35,358 nucleotides of DNA from an uncultured Kangiellaceae bacterium (GCA_905479925.1 CAJQOL010000139.1:1-35358); one strand, 5' to 3'; positions 8,808 to 18,419 are shown, numbered from the stretch's first letter. Notes: generated by a model not told the origin, from the sequence alone. Translations and numbers: made by a program.

Positions 8808-10202
8808 TTAGTTTTTAACGGCGATATAATTGAACTTTCTTGTCACTTGCTGCAGCATTGATTGGTTAAGCCCGGAAAGCTTATACATTCCTGAAGGAGG
8901 GGGATGCTCTTCACTGTTTTTCTTTATTTCTGCAAAAGCCTCAAGTTCCTGGCTTGGCACAGAAAGACAAATTATTTCGTCGGGCTCCGCCGATACAAAC
9001 AGCGCTTCAAGGGTGTTTTTCTGTTCACCGATAATGGTTACGCCTGTTACTAGCTCATTGTCATTTTCTAGCAGTATCAGGTTGGAGCAGGAAAGGCTCA
9101 CTCGAGTTGATAGCGTGATAGTTAATGTCGACATGAGTTTCTGAACTAGCGCAATAAAGCACAGCGCATTACTTATATCTTCCCTTTGATAGCCGTTTTT
9201 AGAATGATGATTATTTGTAAACGGTATCAAACACCCGGTAAGAATATCTCCCTGAGCTTGCACGCCAAAGGCTTGAATTGACTCGTTCAAATAGCGTTCG
9301 GCTAGACTAAGCTGTTCCGCATAGTCAATATCCTCACGCTGCTTAATATCAAATTGGATAACCACGGTTATAACGTTATCAAGGCGTGTAGAGCCTTCCC
9401 AACCGCTATTTGCCGAGGGCAGTTGGATGTGCTCAACAAACTGTTGAGGGTGTTCATTTGCTAGTTGCTCCATAGCCGCTAACCACTGTTTTTTTGATTT
9501 AGGCGGTTTTATGCGGTTTTGAATAAGTAAGTGATGGCAATTCTCTGCTAGACGCTTGATAGGAATTTCCATTCGCAGCAGTAAGAATATCAGTAGTGCA
9601 AATAACAATAATGCACCAGCACCACTAACCATTTGTACCTGAATTAATGCTGTTCGCAGGTTCTTTTCTAAAAGGAAAGAGTCTACTTCTAGTTTAAACC
9701 AACCGGCGGTCACACCTTGGTAGGTTATTTTTTCAATAAAAGGAATGTTCTTTTGTCGTTTTAAAAAGTCTATTTTTTTGTCGTTTGATTCCGTGTCTCG
9801 CTGTGAATCAGGGTTGTCTGATTGTTCGGTAGGATCAAACTGGTTTTTAGCTGCACCAATGGGCTTTTCCTGGAGCTGCTCGGATGGGTATTGGCTAATT
9901 ATTAGGCCGTCTTCAGAGTAGACCGTCGCTTGCTTGATAATTGGGTCGCGTGCAACGTTCTCTACCAATGAGTTTAATTGGACAATATCTTCTGAAAGTA
10001 ATGGCTCTGCGCTTGAGTCCGCCGCTATTCTAGCAATGCTGTGCGCATACTCGGAAGTCCGTTGAGTGACAAGTTCATCGATCTTAAGATCTATGACGGA
10101 CCAAGTAAGTAGCAAAATGCCGCTAGTAATACCAATACAACCAAGCAGGATACCTCGCAGTAAATTTGGAGCCATTTTATTATTGTTATCTTTGTTAGGC
10201 AT
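8808..10202 (-). CDS. YtjB/Smp-like inner-membrane protein with periplasmic sensor-like region and cyclase-like C-terminus
   Basis: 464 residues. Transmembrane helices at about 14-35 and 189-210 bracket a periplasmic region of about 150 residues that carries a polar, Asp/Ser-rich insertion at about 118-145. After the second helix is a HAMP-like stretch, then a cytosolic domain. It is divergent from serB, exactly where enterobacteria have ytjB (smp) and where Shewanella has a related gene, which supports the family call. Residues about 272-420 (VVIQFDIKQ, QGDILTGCLIPF, VTGVTIIGEQKNTLEAL) resemble the layout of a class III nucleotidyl cyclase domain, but I do not see a clear pair of metal-binding aspartates, so it is probably non-catalytic. 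Function is unknown; the cyclase relation is my inference. Confidence 0.75.
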   Translation of the reverse strand: MPNKDNNNKMAPNLLRGILLGCIGITSGILLLTWSVIDLKIDELVTQRTSEYAHSIARIAADSSAEPLLSEDIVQLNSLVENVARDPIIKQATVYSEDGLIISQYPSEQLQEKPIGAAKNQFDPTEQSDNPDSQRDTESNDKKIDFLKRQKNIPFIEKITYQGVTAGWFKLEVDSFLLEKNLRTALIQVQMVSGAGALLLFALLIFLLLRMEIPIKRLAENCHHLLIQNRIKPPKSKKQWLAAMEQLANEHPQQFVEHIQLPSANSGWEGSTRLDNVITVVIQFDIKQREDIDYAEQLSLAERYLNESIQAFGVQAQGDILTGCLIPFTNNHHSKNGYQREDISNALCFIALVQKLMSTLTITLSTRVSLSCSNLILLENDNELVTGVTIIGEQKNTLEALFVSAEPDEIICLSVPSQELEAFAEIKKNSEEHPPPSGMYKLSGLNQSMLQQVTRKFNYIAVKN

Positions 10203-10371
10203 AGCTCGATTGTATCAAGAGTTACTTCAATGGAAAACTCTTGTGCGCTCAATAACCGTGCTATTCGCCATTATTCGCTAAAGTTAACTATTTAATTAGC
10301 TTCAACCTTGATAAGTCAATTGATTAAGGTAAGCTAGCCTTTTGTTTACTTTTAGATTGCGATTGCGAGAA

Positions 10372-11331
10372 ATGACCGTGTTAGAAATGAACCAGTTTTA
10401 CCAGTTTGATGGCAGCGACGTTAACTTGTTGGATCAAACGTCTACCGATTTTTCCGGTTTATCAAAACTCAGCGTTCTTCTCACTGGTGACATGGCTGCC
10501 GAGCCGCTAAACCAAGAAGATTTAACCAAGCTATTAGGTGCTCAATTTTCTAGCTGTTTTTTGGAAGTAAACCTTTGTGAAAATAGCCTGTGCCTTAGCC
10601 TTTTTGCTAGCTACCCGGAAATTCAAGATTGGCGAAATGAAAACAAAAATAATTCGTCGTTAGACTTTGTACAATGGCCAGAACAGAGTCACCAAAAACC
10701 GAAATTGTTAGTGTTTGATATGGACTCGACCTTTATAGAAATTGAAGTTATTGATGAATTAGCTCGTCGACATGGCGTTGGAGAAAGTGTCGCTAAAGTC
10801 ACTGAAGCCGCCATGCGTGGTGAGCTTGATTTTGCCGAAAGCTTAATATCGAGAGTTGCCTGTTTAAAAGGTTTATCGGAATCAGCTATCCATGACATCT
10901 GTATTTCATTACCTTTATCTAAGGGCGTCGAAAAGCTAGTGGATTTGTGCCATGCCGAGAATATAAAGATAGCAATTGTTTCAGGCGGGTTCACGCCGTT
11001 TGTCAGCTACTTAAAAAACACATTAAACTTGCATAGGGTAAAAGCCAATGCGCTTGAGGTTGAGAGCGGAGCACTAACCGGTAACGTTTTAGGGGCAATT
11101 GTTGACGCACAAAGCAAAGCCGAATTTGTTGAAGAGTTAATGGAAGAATTGGCGATTTCTCGCGAGCAGGTAATGGCTATCGGTGACGGTGCAAATGATC
11201 TAGCGATGATGCAAAAAAGTGGTTTTAGTTTAGCTTATAGGGCGAAACCAACGGTCCAGCAGCAAGCGAAGGGCGCTTTAAATCACGCCAATCTGGATGT
11301 GCTAGCAGATATATTTGAATGGGTTGGTTAG
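10372..11331 (+). CDS. serB: Phosphoserine phosphatase (SerB)
   Basis: Catalyses the last step of L-serine synthesis, hydrolysing O-phosphoserine. It is an HAD hydrolase with the nucleophile motif FDMDST (D116, D118 from this start), the cap-helix region MRGELDFAESL, motif II VSGGFTPF, a Lys in the AKPTV region, and motif III/IV GDGANDLAMM. The N-terminal 100 residues are poorly conserved, as is usual for SerB. I chose ATG at 10372 (319 residues, near E. coli's 322). An in-frame TTG at 10342 would add 10 residues, but a possible promoter (TTGATA near 10308, TAAGCT near 10330) would place transcription start about there. It converges on the FimX-like gene with a 4-base overlap of stops. Confidence 0.95.
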   Translation: MTVLEMNQFYQFDGSDVNLLDQTSTDFSGLSKLSVLLTGDMAAEPLNQEDLTKLLGAQFSSCFLEVNLCENSLCLSLFASYPEIQDWRNENKNNSSLDFVQWPEQSHQKPKLLVFDMDSTFIEIEVIDELARRHGVGESVAKVTEAAMRGELDFAESLISRVACLKGLSESAIHDICISLPLSKGVEKLVDLCHAENIKIAIVSGGFTPFVSYLKNTLNLHRVKANALEVESGALTGNVLGAIVDAQSKAEFVEELMEELAISREQVMAIGDGANDLAMMQKSGFSLAYRAKPTVQQQAKGALNHANLDVLADIFEWVG

Positions 11332-13412
11332 AATCCGCTCGAAGAAAAATCGTAGTCCATCTTTTTACTAGGGCGCTGTAGATAATAACCTTGAATGTAT
11401 TTGACATTCATAGGCCAAAGCGCCGCCAACATTGCAGCTTCTTCTACTTTAGGAATAATACTCAACTTGTCTCTTAGGTGTATTTCGTCAAGCAAGTGCT
11501 GGACCATAGCTCCGGCTTCGGCACTACTATGTAATTTTGAGGTTACGCTATCCGATAGCTTCACATAATCGACATCTAGCTGATCAATGAGGGCTATTTG
11601 TTCTGGATCGGTACCAAAACGCGATAAACAGGTAAGCATACCTTTTGACTTTAACTCAGCATTTAACGTAATTACTCGCTTGAGATGGTTAGTGGCATCA
11701 ATTTCATCAAACTGGAAAATTAACTGGTTTTTGTCTAATTTGCTGGCACTAAAGGTTTTCTCAATAAAGCCGACTATTCCGTCATCAATTAATGAAACAC
11801 TGGATAAATGAACGAATATTTGGACATTATCAACATTAGATTCAGTCTTAATTGCTCGTAGTGCCTGGGTAATAATCCATTTATCAAGTTTGACACCTAA
11901 ACCCGCCATCTTAGCAATTGGAAAAACATCTTCAGGACTTATTGCTTCATTGTTTTCATCCGTTAGTCTCAGCAGAGCTTGGTACAACGGTTTTTCGGTG
12001 CCGTGAAGTTTCACAATCGGTTGGTAAATCAGCTGGATACGACCAGATTCAATGGCGTCTTGTATCTTATCGACAAGAATTGGGTCGAGATCCCCTGAAT
12101 TAGTGTGCAATGCTTTATTGAATACTTTGTAGCCATCGCCTTTTTCAAGCCGTGACGCCGCACTATGGGCGTCAGAGATATATTGATCGGGAGGTGTATT
12201 ATTATCGCCAATTGGACAAATGCCAATACTCAAAGTGGCTTTAACAGTATGTCCTTCAATATCAAATAGGTGTGGACGTATTTGTTTGCATAATTCTTCC
12301 GCTAAGTCTTTTGCTTTCTTGCTGGACTTATCTTCTATGATCAAACCAAAAGAGTGATCGCTGAGACGGGCCAATCGATAGCTGTCATCAACTTTATCGG
12401 TAAGCCATTTAGCGGTCTCTTGTGTCATCTTCTCAACACCTGCCAAGCCGTATTCGCCACTTATTTGGCTATGTTGGTCGTACTCGATGTACAAAATATT
12501 ATAAGTGCATGCATTTTCAATCGCAGACTCTTGAGCTTGCTGTAGCTTTTCAACAAAATAGTTCTTGTTGTAAAGGTCGGTTAAGGTGTCTAGCGAGCTC
12601 AATTCTTTTAATTTCTCTTCAAGCTCAGAATTATCAGCCGCCTGTCGAATAAGAATTTGAGTACAATTTTCATTATCAAAATTAGCCGCCGACAGCGTCA
12701 TAATGGCTTGGAACTTAGAAAAATCAGAACGTGCGCCGGTAAATGCAAAATTATGTTGTTCGTTTCCAGCAGTTATTTCTTTGAGGTATTGCTTGAATTC
12801 ATCTTGATTCTCTTTGGCTATCATATCGAGAGCTGGAACACACATCACCTCATCGTGATCTGAGTAATCAAACATCTGCAAATAAGCCCTATTTGCATAA
12901 ACATGCATCCCATCATGAATATAGGCGATAGCGTCTTGGGAACTGTCTAGCAATAACGCACATCGTTTCTCGCTAGCACGTAAAGCTAGCTCTGCTTGGG
13001 TACGTTGGCGACGATTATCTAAATGCTCAATTTCTTGTTCGGTTAATATGCACAGCATGTCTAGATTTGTATGGCTGACGGTATTACTTGCACCAGCTTT
13101 TAGGGCGGAAACAACATTTTCTTCAGTCATATCATTAATCATAACCAACGTTGGAATATCTCGACCGAATTGTGCTATCTGCTCAATTGCTTGCTTAGCC
13201 GATAAGTCCGGGTGGTCAGGGATAGCCAATACTAGATCTGAAACTTGTTTTTCCAATACCTGAGAAAGCTCTTCGGGGGTCAGCACCTGTGTAGCACGTA
13301 CCGCAAAACCTTTATTTCTGAGTGCATTGATGATCGTTTCCGCATGATTTGAGGAAGGTTCGATCAACAGTAAATGAATTGTCTTGATTTCAGAGCTCAT
13401 TGCTGAATTCAT
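11328..13412 (-). CDS. FimX-like REC-PAS-GGDEF-EAL protein with degenerate catalytic sites
   Basis: 694 residues, essentially the length of P. aeruginosa FimX (691), in the same domain order and genomic position beside serB. The receiver (about 9-135) lacks a proper phosphoacceptor: LVLAIPDHPD stands where the Asp normally lies. A PAS domain spans about 145-265. In the GGDEF domain (about 275-425) the signature is SDHSF (351-355), like GDSIF in FimX. The EAL domain (about 440-690) has QALLRL (Q478), lacks the usual metal ligands (HLSSVSL, FQFDE, LSRFGTD), but keeps the binding Arg, VDYVKL and QGYYLQ. So it probably neither makes nor breaks c-di-GMP but binds it, relaying the signal to type IV pili. 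The role is transferred from FimX. Confidence 0.85.
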   Translation of the reverse strand: MNSAMSSEIKTIHLLLIEPSSNHAETIINALRNKGFAVRATQVLTPEELSQVLEKQVSDLVLAIPDHPDLSAKQAIEQIAQFGRDIPTLVMINDMTEENVVSALKAGASNTVSHTNLDMLCILTEQEIEHLDNRRQRTQAELALRASEKRCALLLDSSQDAIAYIHDGMHVYANRAYLQMFDYSDHDEVMCVPALDMIAKENQDEFKQYLKEITAGNEQHNFAFTGARSDFSKFQAIMTLSAANFDNENCTQILIRQAADNSELEEKLKELSSLDTLTDLYNKNYFVEKLQQAQESAIENACTYNILYIEYDQHSQISGEYGLAGVEKMTQETAKWLTDKVDDSYRLARLSDHSFGLIIEDKSSKKAKDLAEELCKQIRPHLFDIEGHTVKATLSIGICPIGDNNTPPDQYISDAHSAASRLEKGDGYKVFNKALHTNSGDLDPILVDKIQDAIESGRIQLIYQPIVKLHGTEKPLYQALLRLTDENNEAISPEDVFPIAKMAGLGVKLDKWIITQALRAIKTESNVDNVQIFVHLSSVSLIDDGIVGFIEKTFSASKLDKNQLIFQFDEIDATNHLKRVITLNAELKSKGMLTCLSRFGTDPEQIALIDQLDVDYVKLSDSVTSKLHSSAEAGAMVQHLLDEIHLRDKLSIIPKVEEAAMLAALWPMNVKYIQGYYLQRPSKKMDYDFSSSGF

Positions 13413-13504
13413 TGTCCTTTAGCTACGTTACTTTGCGAACAATAGCTTACATTAAAATAGTAAAAATACTTAGACTCAGTAGACTCTTTTAATCGATAAA
13501 TCTG

Positions 13505-15385
13505 CTAAATCAAATCCCAAATTCCGTCAATATCATCCATGTCGTCAGTCTTCGGCTTTGCTGGTGCTGTATTCTGTTCAACCGTGCTAGTAACGGGCGA
13601 TATTTTTTCGAAGCTAAATTGTCTGGAGCTTCCCGATGAGTTTATCTCTTTGGTCAGCCGAACTTCATAATGCTGGTTTAGCTCCGAAACCTTAAGCTTA
13701 TTATTAATATTAAAAGCTAGTGGATTAGTTATGATTGTTGCAGCTTGGCCTACACCGGTTAACGCTGGAAGTAACAGAGCCCTTTGAAAGCTATGCTCGT
13801 CACTACGACTATTTCTTAACTGAATGCTAATGGGTAATACGTTAGGGGCGAGCAATTGGACTCCCATTTGAATATAATTCCCTTTAACGCGCCGCCTTAC
13901 CCAGCGAACCACGCCAATACTCCAGTGTTGCCTAGCTCCTTCACCTTCGATAAAACCGATAATTTCGCCGGTTTGCGCATGTTTAGGCAAATCAGCAGAA
14001 GCAATCTGTATACAATAACCGCCAGGGCTCATATTGACTAGCTGACTTGTTTGAATTTTGTAACTATCTCTTACAATGCTATCTCGACTGCGGAGTGATA
14101 CCGCTTTTTCTTCTTCATTGCTTTGCACCGCTTGGTCTGGGCGATAGAGCTTGGCCCAAACATCTTTTTCTGTAATAGCAGAGGTGCTTAGGTAGTCGCG
14201 ATTACCTTTGACTGAAAGGCTGTCTTTCTTATCGGCTACTATTGCTATCGTTGCATCCTTTAAGCTGCCTTCCATCGCATCTAGGGTTTGGTTTTCCGTA
14301 TTTTCATCACCGTCTAAACTGTTCTGCTCTCCTTGATTGCCGTCTTGCTTTGCGAGCAGGTAGTCGGTGAGCAGGTAATGAGTAGCACCTAATCCTATAC
14401 TGACGTCGATATCATCATCACAGGCCGTTCTAGCAAAACTTCTCTGAGTACCCTGGCTCCAGCAATGTATAAGGTGTTTGAGAACCATCGTTTTTCGAGC
14501 GCTATATTTAGCGTTCTCAGTAACTTGAGCTAAGTCAATTTTGAGCTTTTCCAACAAAGCAACAACAGAAATTTTCAACTTGTTCTCGTCAACCTGATTT
14601 CGGTACAGGGATTTCTGCGTCGGTGGTAAGTTAGAGTTTAAGTTAATGAAAAACGGGTTTTTGCTAAAAGCATGGGCCTCTAAACTGCAAAATTCAACGT
14701 AATTGGGTAACAATTCCCACACCAATTCTATTTCGCTTTGCCTAAGCTGGTATGGGTTGGCGGTAGCAAGCAGCATTATCTTCACAAAAAGATTCTTGTT
14801 AGTCGTTAAGAGAGAATTATCGTTAAACTTCATCTCCAAAGTATCAACCTGGTGATCTCTAGACATTTGATAAAGTCGATAGAGTTCTCGCCAAACTCTT
14901 CCGGGTACTGACGCATATAGCTGATAGCAGCGCAAAATAACTAAGCCGTGGTATTTGATAGCTTGATAAATAGCAGATGATAGTACTTTTCTTGAAGAAC
15001 GCTTAACCCCTTCGCTAATGACCGATTCAATAACGGCGTGATACCCCATGGAGATTTCCGTTTGAATGGCCTGCACTAAAGCGGCAATTTTTCTTTGTTT
15101 GTCTGAAAGCGAAATATGGTTATTTATGAATTGACGTTCCAACGAGCTAACTAACTTAAGTGCTACGGGCTCAACAATATTGATAATTTGAAGGCGTCTT
15201 TCAGGTTCTACAATCGTTTGGTTAGCATCCGCTAGCATTCGGTATATGCTCTGCGCACTTTCGCCTAGGTTAGCCGCGGGCAATTGCTCCGACCACAAAC
15301 TGATGTTCTTTGGGGTCAGCTCAAAGGCGGGTTTGCGATAAACCTGAAGTTCTCTTATTGTTAGGCCGGTACTGCCTTGCTTCAT
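13505..15385 (-). CDS. DUF1631/PilZ-like protein next to the FimX gene
   Basis: 626 residues with no signal peptide or membrane helix. The N-terminal two thirds are helical and of the uncharacterised type that I associate with the gene beside fimX in Pseudomonas (PA4958). The C-terminal part resembles a PilZ domain: LVNMSPGGYCI near residue 450 matches the (D/N)xSxxG element, followed by HWSIGVVRWVRRR and MGVQLL. The arginine motif that normally contacts c-di-GMP is less clear; RSRDSIVR upstream has roughly the right place but not the exact RxxxR spacing. The acidic linker is low-complexity. c-di-GMP binding is therefore plausible but not secure. It lies 92 bases upstream of the FimX-like gene on the same strand. 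Confidence 0.7.
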   Translation of the reverse strand: MKQGSTGLTIRELQVYRKPAFELTPKNISLWSEQLPAANLGESAQSIYRMLADANQTIVEPERRLQIINIVEPVALKLVSSLERQFINNHISLSDKQRKIAALVQAIQTEISMGYHAVIESVISEGVKRSSRKVLSSAIYQAIKYHGLVILRCYQLYASVPGRVWRELYRLYQMSRDHQVDTLEMKFNDNSLLTTNKNLFVKIMLLATANPYQLRQSEIELVWELLPNYVEFCSLEAHAFSKNPFFINLNSNLPPTQKSLYRNQVDENKLKISVVALLEKLKIDLAQVTENAKYSARKTMVLKHLIHCWSQGTQRSFARTACDDDIDVSIGLGATHYLLTDYLLAKQDGNQGEQNSLDGDENTENQTLDAMEGSLKDATIAIVADKKDSLSVKGNRDYLSTSAITEKDVWAKLYRPDQAVQSNEEEKAVSLRSRDSIVRDSYKIQTSQLVNMSPGGYCIQIASADLPKHAQTGEIIGFIEGEGARQHWSIGVVRWVRRRVKGNYIQMGVQLLAPNVLPISIQLRNSRSDEHSFQRALLLPALTGVGQAATIITNPLAFNINNKLKVSELNQHYEVRLTKEINSSGSSRQFSFEKISPVTSTVEQNTAPAKPKTDDMDDIDGIWDLI

Positions 15386-15771
15386 TGATAAGTTCCCTAG
15401 TTACTTTTATCTCGTAGTCGTCGTGATGGCACTGAAAAATAACCAGCAAAGCGTCACACTATAGCCAACAAACGGTTTCGTTGTGGTTGCGAAAAAAAAC
15501 GATAGCCGTTAAACCTACTTTAAGATTTCCAATCAACTGACATACTTATCTCTATAAATAGTCTATTTTTTGTTAAAAGTCACGGACTTAGACAATTATT
15601 TTAACAATTTCGATTAATCTCAGGGCTTTCAATATCAGCCAGACTCTGCTGGTTTGAAAATCAATATTTCATAGCAGTTGCCAAGGTTCACTAGCAGCAA
15701 GGTTATTAGTTGCTCTTCTGAGGCTTAATTAACCCTAACCCGCTGTAAAATTTGAACCTTCTTGAGGAAAA
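15386..15771. other. Intergenic region between epmB and the DUF1631/PilZ-like gene
   Basis: 386 bases with no convincing open reading frame. It separates two minus-strand genes, so it should contain the end of the epmB transcript and the promoter of the DUF1631/PilZ-like gene. On the minus strand an 8-base T-run (15492-15499) follows only a 4-bp hairpin, a weak terminator at best. Nothing else can be assigned. Confidence 0.35.
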
Positions 15772-16794
15772 TTACGCCAGAATAGTTTTTGACTTTTCGC
15801 CAGGTCGCTCAACCGCTAAACGAGGCACTAGAAAACCAGGTAATGACTTACGTAAGCTGTCAATCAAGACCAACGCATTTGCTTCCGATTCATAAAAGTG
15901 AGCGCTCCCTTGCACTGGATCCAGCAAATGTAGATAGTAAGGAAGTATTTGATAGCTAAATAACCGCCGGCTTAATAACGCTAAGGTTTTACTATTATTG
16001 TTGATATCCTTCAGTAAAACGCTTTGGTTTAGTACTGGAATACCGTTTTGAACCAATCTTTGCAATTGCGTGCCTGTAATATCGTCAATTTCATTGGGGT
16101 GATTTGTATGAACCACTAAGCAAGTTATTAAGCGGGTGGCGGCTAAAAGTTCAATCAATTGTTCGGTGATACGGCTTGGTATGACTATGGGCATTCGTGT
16201 ATGAATCCGCAATTGTTTCACATGCGGTATTTCAGAAAGCTGGTTTACCAGCAAGGCCAATTGTTGGTCGCCCATCAATAAAGGGTCCCCACCACTTAAT
16301 ATAACTTCTGAAATGCTCGTATCGCTACTCACGTAATCTAGATTATTTTGTAAATTTGAGTAGCTATCGGCGCTGGTTTGGTAGGGGAAGTGACGCCTAA
16401 AACAATAGCGGCAGTTTATCGCACAGGACCCACTCAGTATAAACAGCACTCTGCCATAATATTTGTGCAACAAACCGGGTTGGCTCAACCCTTGTTCTAA
16501 TAGTGGATCTTTACCATAACCAGCTACAACTTGATTCTCTATATCATTGGCTAAAACCTGTAAAAGCAGTGGATCCAGAGGGTCTCCAACCTTCATTCGT
16601 TTTGCGAAAGAAAGAGGAACCCTGACGGGAAAGTCTAAACTTTCATTGATCTCATAAGGGGCGGCTCGTTTATCTATTTGCAAGTACTCAAGTAGCTGCC
16701 GGTTGTTTGAAAATGCATTTTTTAGCTCATGTTTCCAAGATTTTTTCTGACATTCAGGGCTAGAAACAGGTATTATTGCTGCTGAATTTTTCAT
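15772..16794 (-). CDS. epmB: EF-P (R)-beta-lysine aminomutase EpmB
   Basis: A radical SAM enzyme that converts L-lysine to (R)-beta-lysine, the donor for modifying elongation factor P. 340 residues, close to E. coli EpmB (342). The iron-sulfur motif is SGSCAINCRYCFRRHFPY (C124, C128, C131), followed by the LSGGDPL motif of the lysine 2,3-aminomutase family. I start at the ATG at 16794 (MKNSAAIIPV), because the longer frame (to 16851) would overlap the efp start codon and adds an unconserved tail; GGGGA lies about 12 bases upstream. It is divergent from efp, 55 bases away, so both can be regulated from a shared region. Confidence 0.95.
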   Translation of the reverse strand: MKNSAAIIPVSSPECQKKSWKHELKNAFSNNRQLLEYLQIDKRAAPYEINESLDFPVRVPLSFAKRMKVGDPLDPLLLQVLANDIENQVVAGYGKDPLLEQGLSQPGLLHKYYGRVLFILSGSCAINCRYCFRRHFPYQTSADSYSNLQNNLDYVSSDTSISEVILSGGDPLLMGDQQLALLVNQLSEIPHVKQLRIHTRMPIVIPSRITEQLIELLAATRLITCLVVHTNHPNEIDDITGTQLQRLVQNGIPVLNQSVLLKDINNNSKTLALLSRRLFSYQILPYYLHLLDPVQGSAHFYESEANALVLIDSLRKSLPGFLVPRLAVERPGEKSKTILA

Positions 16795-16849
16795 TGACAG
16801 TAAATTTCCCCAAATCGTGGATAAAAAATAGTTTATAGAGAGTGAACAC

Positions 16850-17413
16850 ATGGCATCTTACACCACTAATGATTTTCGTTCTGGCCTAAAATTTATGCTC
16901 GACAATGAGCCAGTATCCATTGTTGAAAATAATTTTGTAAGACCAGGAAAAGGTCAAGCTTTTGCCAAAACTAAAGTACTGTTTTTATTAACCGGGCGAA
17001 TTGTTGAAAAAACCTTTAAGTCAGGCGAAAGCTTTGAACCGGCTGACGTTATGGAAACCGATATGGAGTATTTATACACCGACGGTGAGTTCTGGCATTT
17101 TATGGATTCGGCGACTTTTGAGCAGGTAGCTGCCGACAGTAAGGCCGTTGGCGATAATGCTAAATGGTTAACGGAACAAGACTCTTGCATGTTAACACTG
17201 TTTAATGGCACACCCATCTTGGTTTCCCCACCGAACTTTGTTGTTCAAGAAGTTGTTGAGACGGATCCCGGTTTAAAGGGAGATACTTCTGGTAGCGGCG
17301 GAAAACCAGCTACTTTGGCCTCTGGAGCTGTCGTCAGAGTACCGCTTTTCGTACAAATTGGCGAAAAGATCAAAGTTGACACTCGTAACGGCGAATATGT
17401 ATCAAGAGCTTAG
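16850..17413 (+). CDS. efp: Elongation factor P
   Basis: EF-P binds ribosomes stalled at polyproline stretches and promotes peptide bond formation. 187 residues, full length, with the KOW-like N-terminal domain and two OB-fold domains ending in [15 protein letters not shown]. The modified lysine is K34 in the loop RPGKGQAF, the form expected for EpmA-type beta-lysylation rather than the Arg used in the EarP system. The EpmA and EpmB genes flank it. An ATG preceded by GAGAG is the start. Confidence 0.98.
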   Translation: MASYTTNDFRSGLKFMLDNEPVSIVENNFVRPGKGQAFAKTKVLFLLTGRIVEKTFKSGESFEPADVMETDMEYLYTDGEFWHFMDSATFEQVAADSKAVGDNAKWLTEQDSCMLTLFNGTPILVSPPNFVVQEVVETDPGLKGDTSGSGGKPATLASGAVVRVPLFVQIGEKIKVDTRNGEYVSRA

Positions 17414-17495
17414 GACGAGGCGCTAATCGGTCGAAATTCTTTAATAGGTAAGCCGGTATCTGCAAATCGCTCAAATACTGAGTAATTAAACGAAA

Positions 17496-18419
17496 ATGAA
17501 TCCCCTTACTCAAAAGATTTTGCAAAGAAGTCGTTTTATCCGTTTAATCAGAGAGTTCTTTGATAGTCGGGGCGTCTTAGAAGTAGATACTCCATTAATT
17601 CGGCCTTATAGTGTGACAGACCCTTATATGTCGGCGCTGGCATGCTTAAATCCTCGCGGTGAAATGCAAGGTTATTTGCAAACGTCACCTGAATATGCGA
17701 TGAAAAAATTGCTCTGCGAAGGTGCTCCAGACATATTCCAACTTAGCAAAATGTTTAGAGCTGATGAACGAAGCGCTATCCATCAACCTGAATTTACGAT
17801 GCTCGAGTGGTATCGAATTGCAATGTCTCATACGGAGCTTGCCAATGAAGTCTGTGAGCTGATTATCGCTTTGTTAGGTAACATTTCAATAAAATCAACA
17901 ACTTATCGCGATGCTTTTTTCAATTGTTTGGAAATTGATCCCTTCAATATCAGTGACTACGACCTAAAGCGACACGCGGAACAATTAATGCCTGGTTTAC
18001 CCGATGAGTTGCTGAGGGATAATTATTTAACGTTGCTTTTTTCTGAGTTGGTCGAAGACTCATTTAATAAAGATGAAATTACCGTGGTTGATGCCTTTCC
18101 AGCTAGCCAAGCGAGCCTCGCTAAAATCTCTGAATTTGGTGATGGTCTAACTGCAGATCGATTTGAGATCTATAGTGGTGGTTTGGAACTTGCCAATGGT
18201 TTTTCCGAGCTGGCGGATCCTGAAGAACAATTGCAGAGATTTGAGCAGGATAATCATCAGCGTCTTACCCAAGGCGACGAGGTTATCGAGATAGATAAAA
18301 CCTTTATTGCATCATTAAAAAATGGTCTTCCGACCTGTTCGGGGGTCGCTCTGGGCGTCGATCGTTTGATGATGCTGAAATACGGCGCGACGTCGATTAG
18401 CGAGGTTACTTTTCAGTGA
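17496..18419 (+). CDS. epmA: EF-P lysine lysyltransferase EpmA (GenX, PoxA)
   Basis: A lysyl-tRNA synthetase paralog that transfers beta-lysine to K34 of EF-P instead of to tRNA. 307 residues: it has only the class II catalytic core and lacks the N-terminal anticodon-binding domain of LysRS, as expected. Visible motifs are VDTPLIRPYSVTDPY, QTSPEYAMKKLL (motif 2 region), FRADERSAIHQPEFTMLEWY and, near the end, GVALGVDRLMML (motif 3). It follows efp by 82 bases on the same strand. Its stop overlaps the GTG start of the next gene by 4 bases. The EpmC hydroxylase gene is not in this window. Confidence 0.96.
   Translation: MNPLTQKILQRSRFIRLIREFFDSRGVLEVDTPLIRPYSVTDPYMSALACLNPRGEMQGYLQTSPEYAMKKLLCEGAPDIFQLSKMFRADERSAIHQPEFTMLEWYRIAMSHTELANEVCELIIALLGNISIKSTTYRDAFFNCLEIDPFNISDYDLKRHAEQLMPGLPDELLRDNYLTLLFSELVEDSFNKDEITVVDAFPASQASLAKISEFGDGLTADRFEIYSGGLELANGFSELADPEEQLQRFEQDNHQRLTQGDEVIEIDKTFIASLKNGLPTCSGVALGVDRLMMLKYGATSISEVTFQ

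Noticed and set aside
8830..9144. 104-codon plus-strand open frame
   Set aside because: Lies wholly antisense to the YtjB-like gene; the translation is Ser-rich without any domain and has no ribosome binding site.
10689..10994. 101-codon minus-strand open frame
   Set aside because: Antisense to the catalytic core of serB; no recognisable features.
11328..13412. Active diguanylate cyclase or phosphodiesterase
   Set aside because: GGDEF is SDHSF and the EAL motif is QAL, with further metal ligands missing, so enzymatic activity is unlikely.
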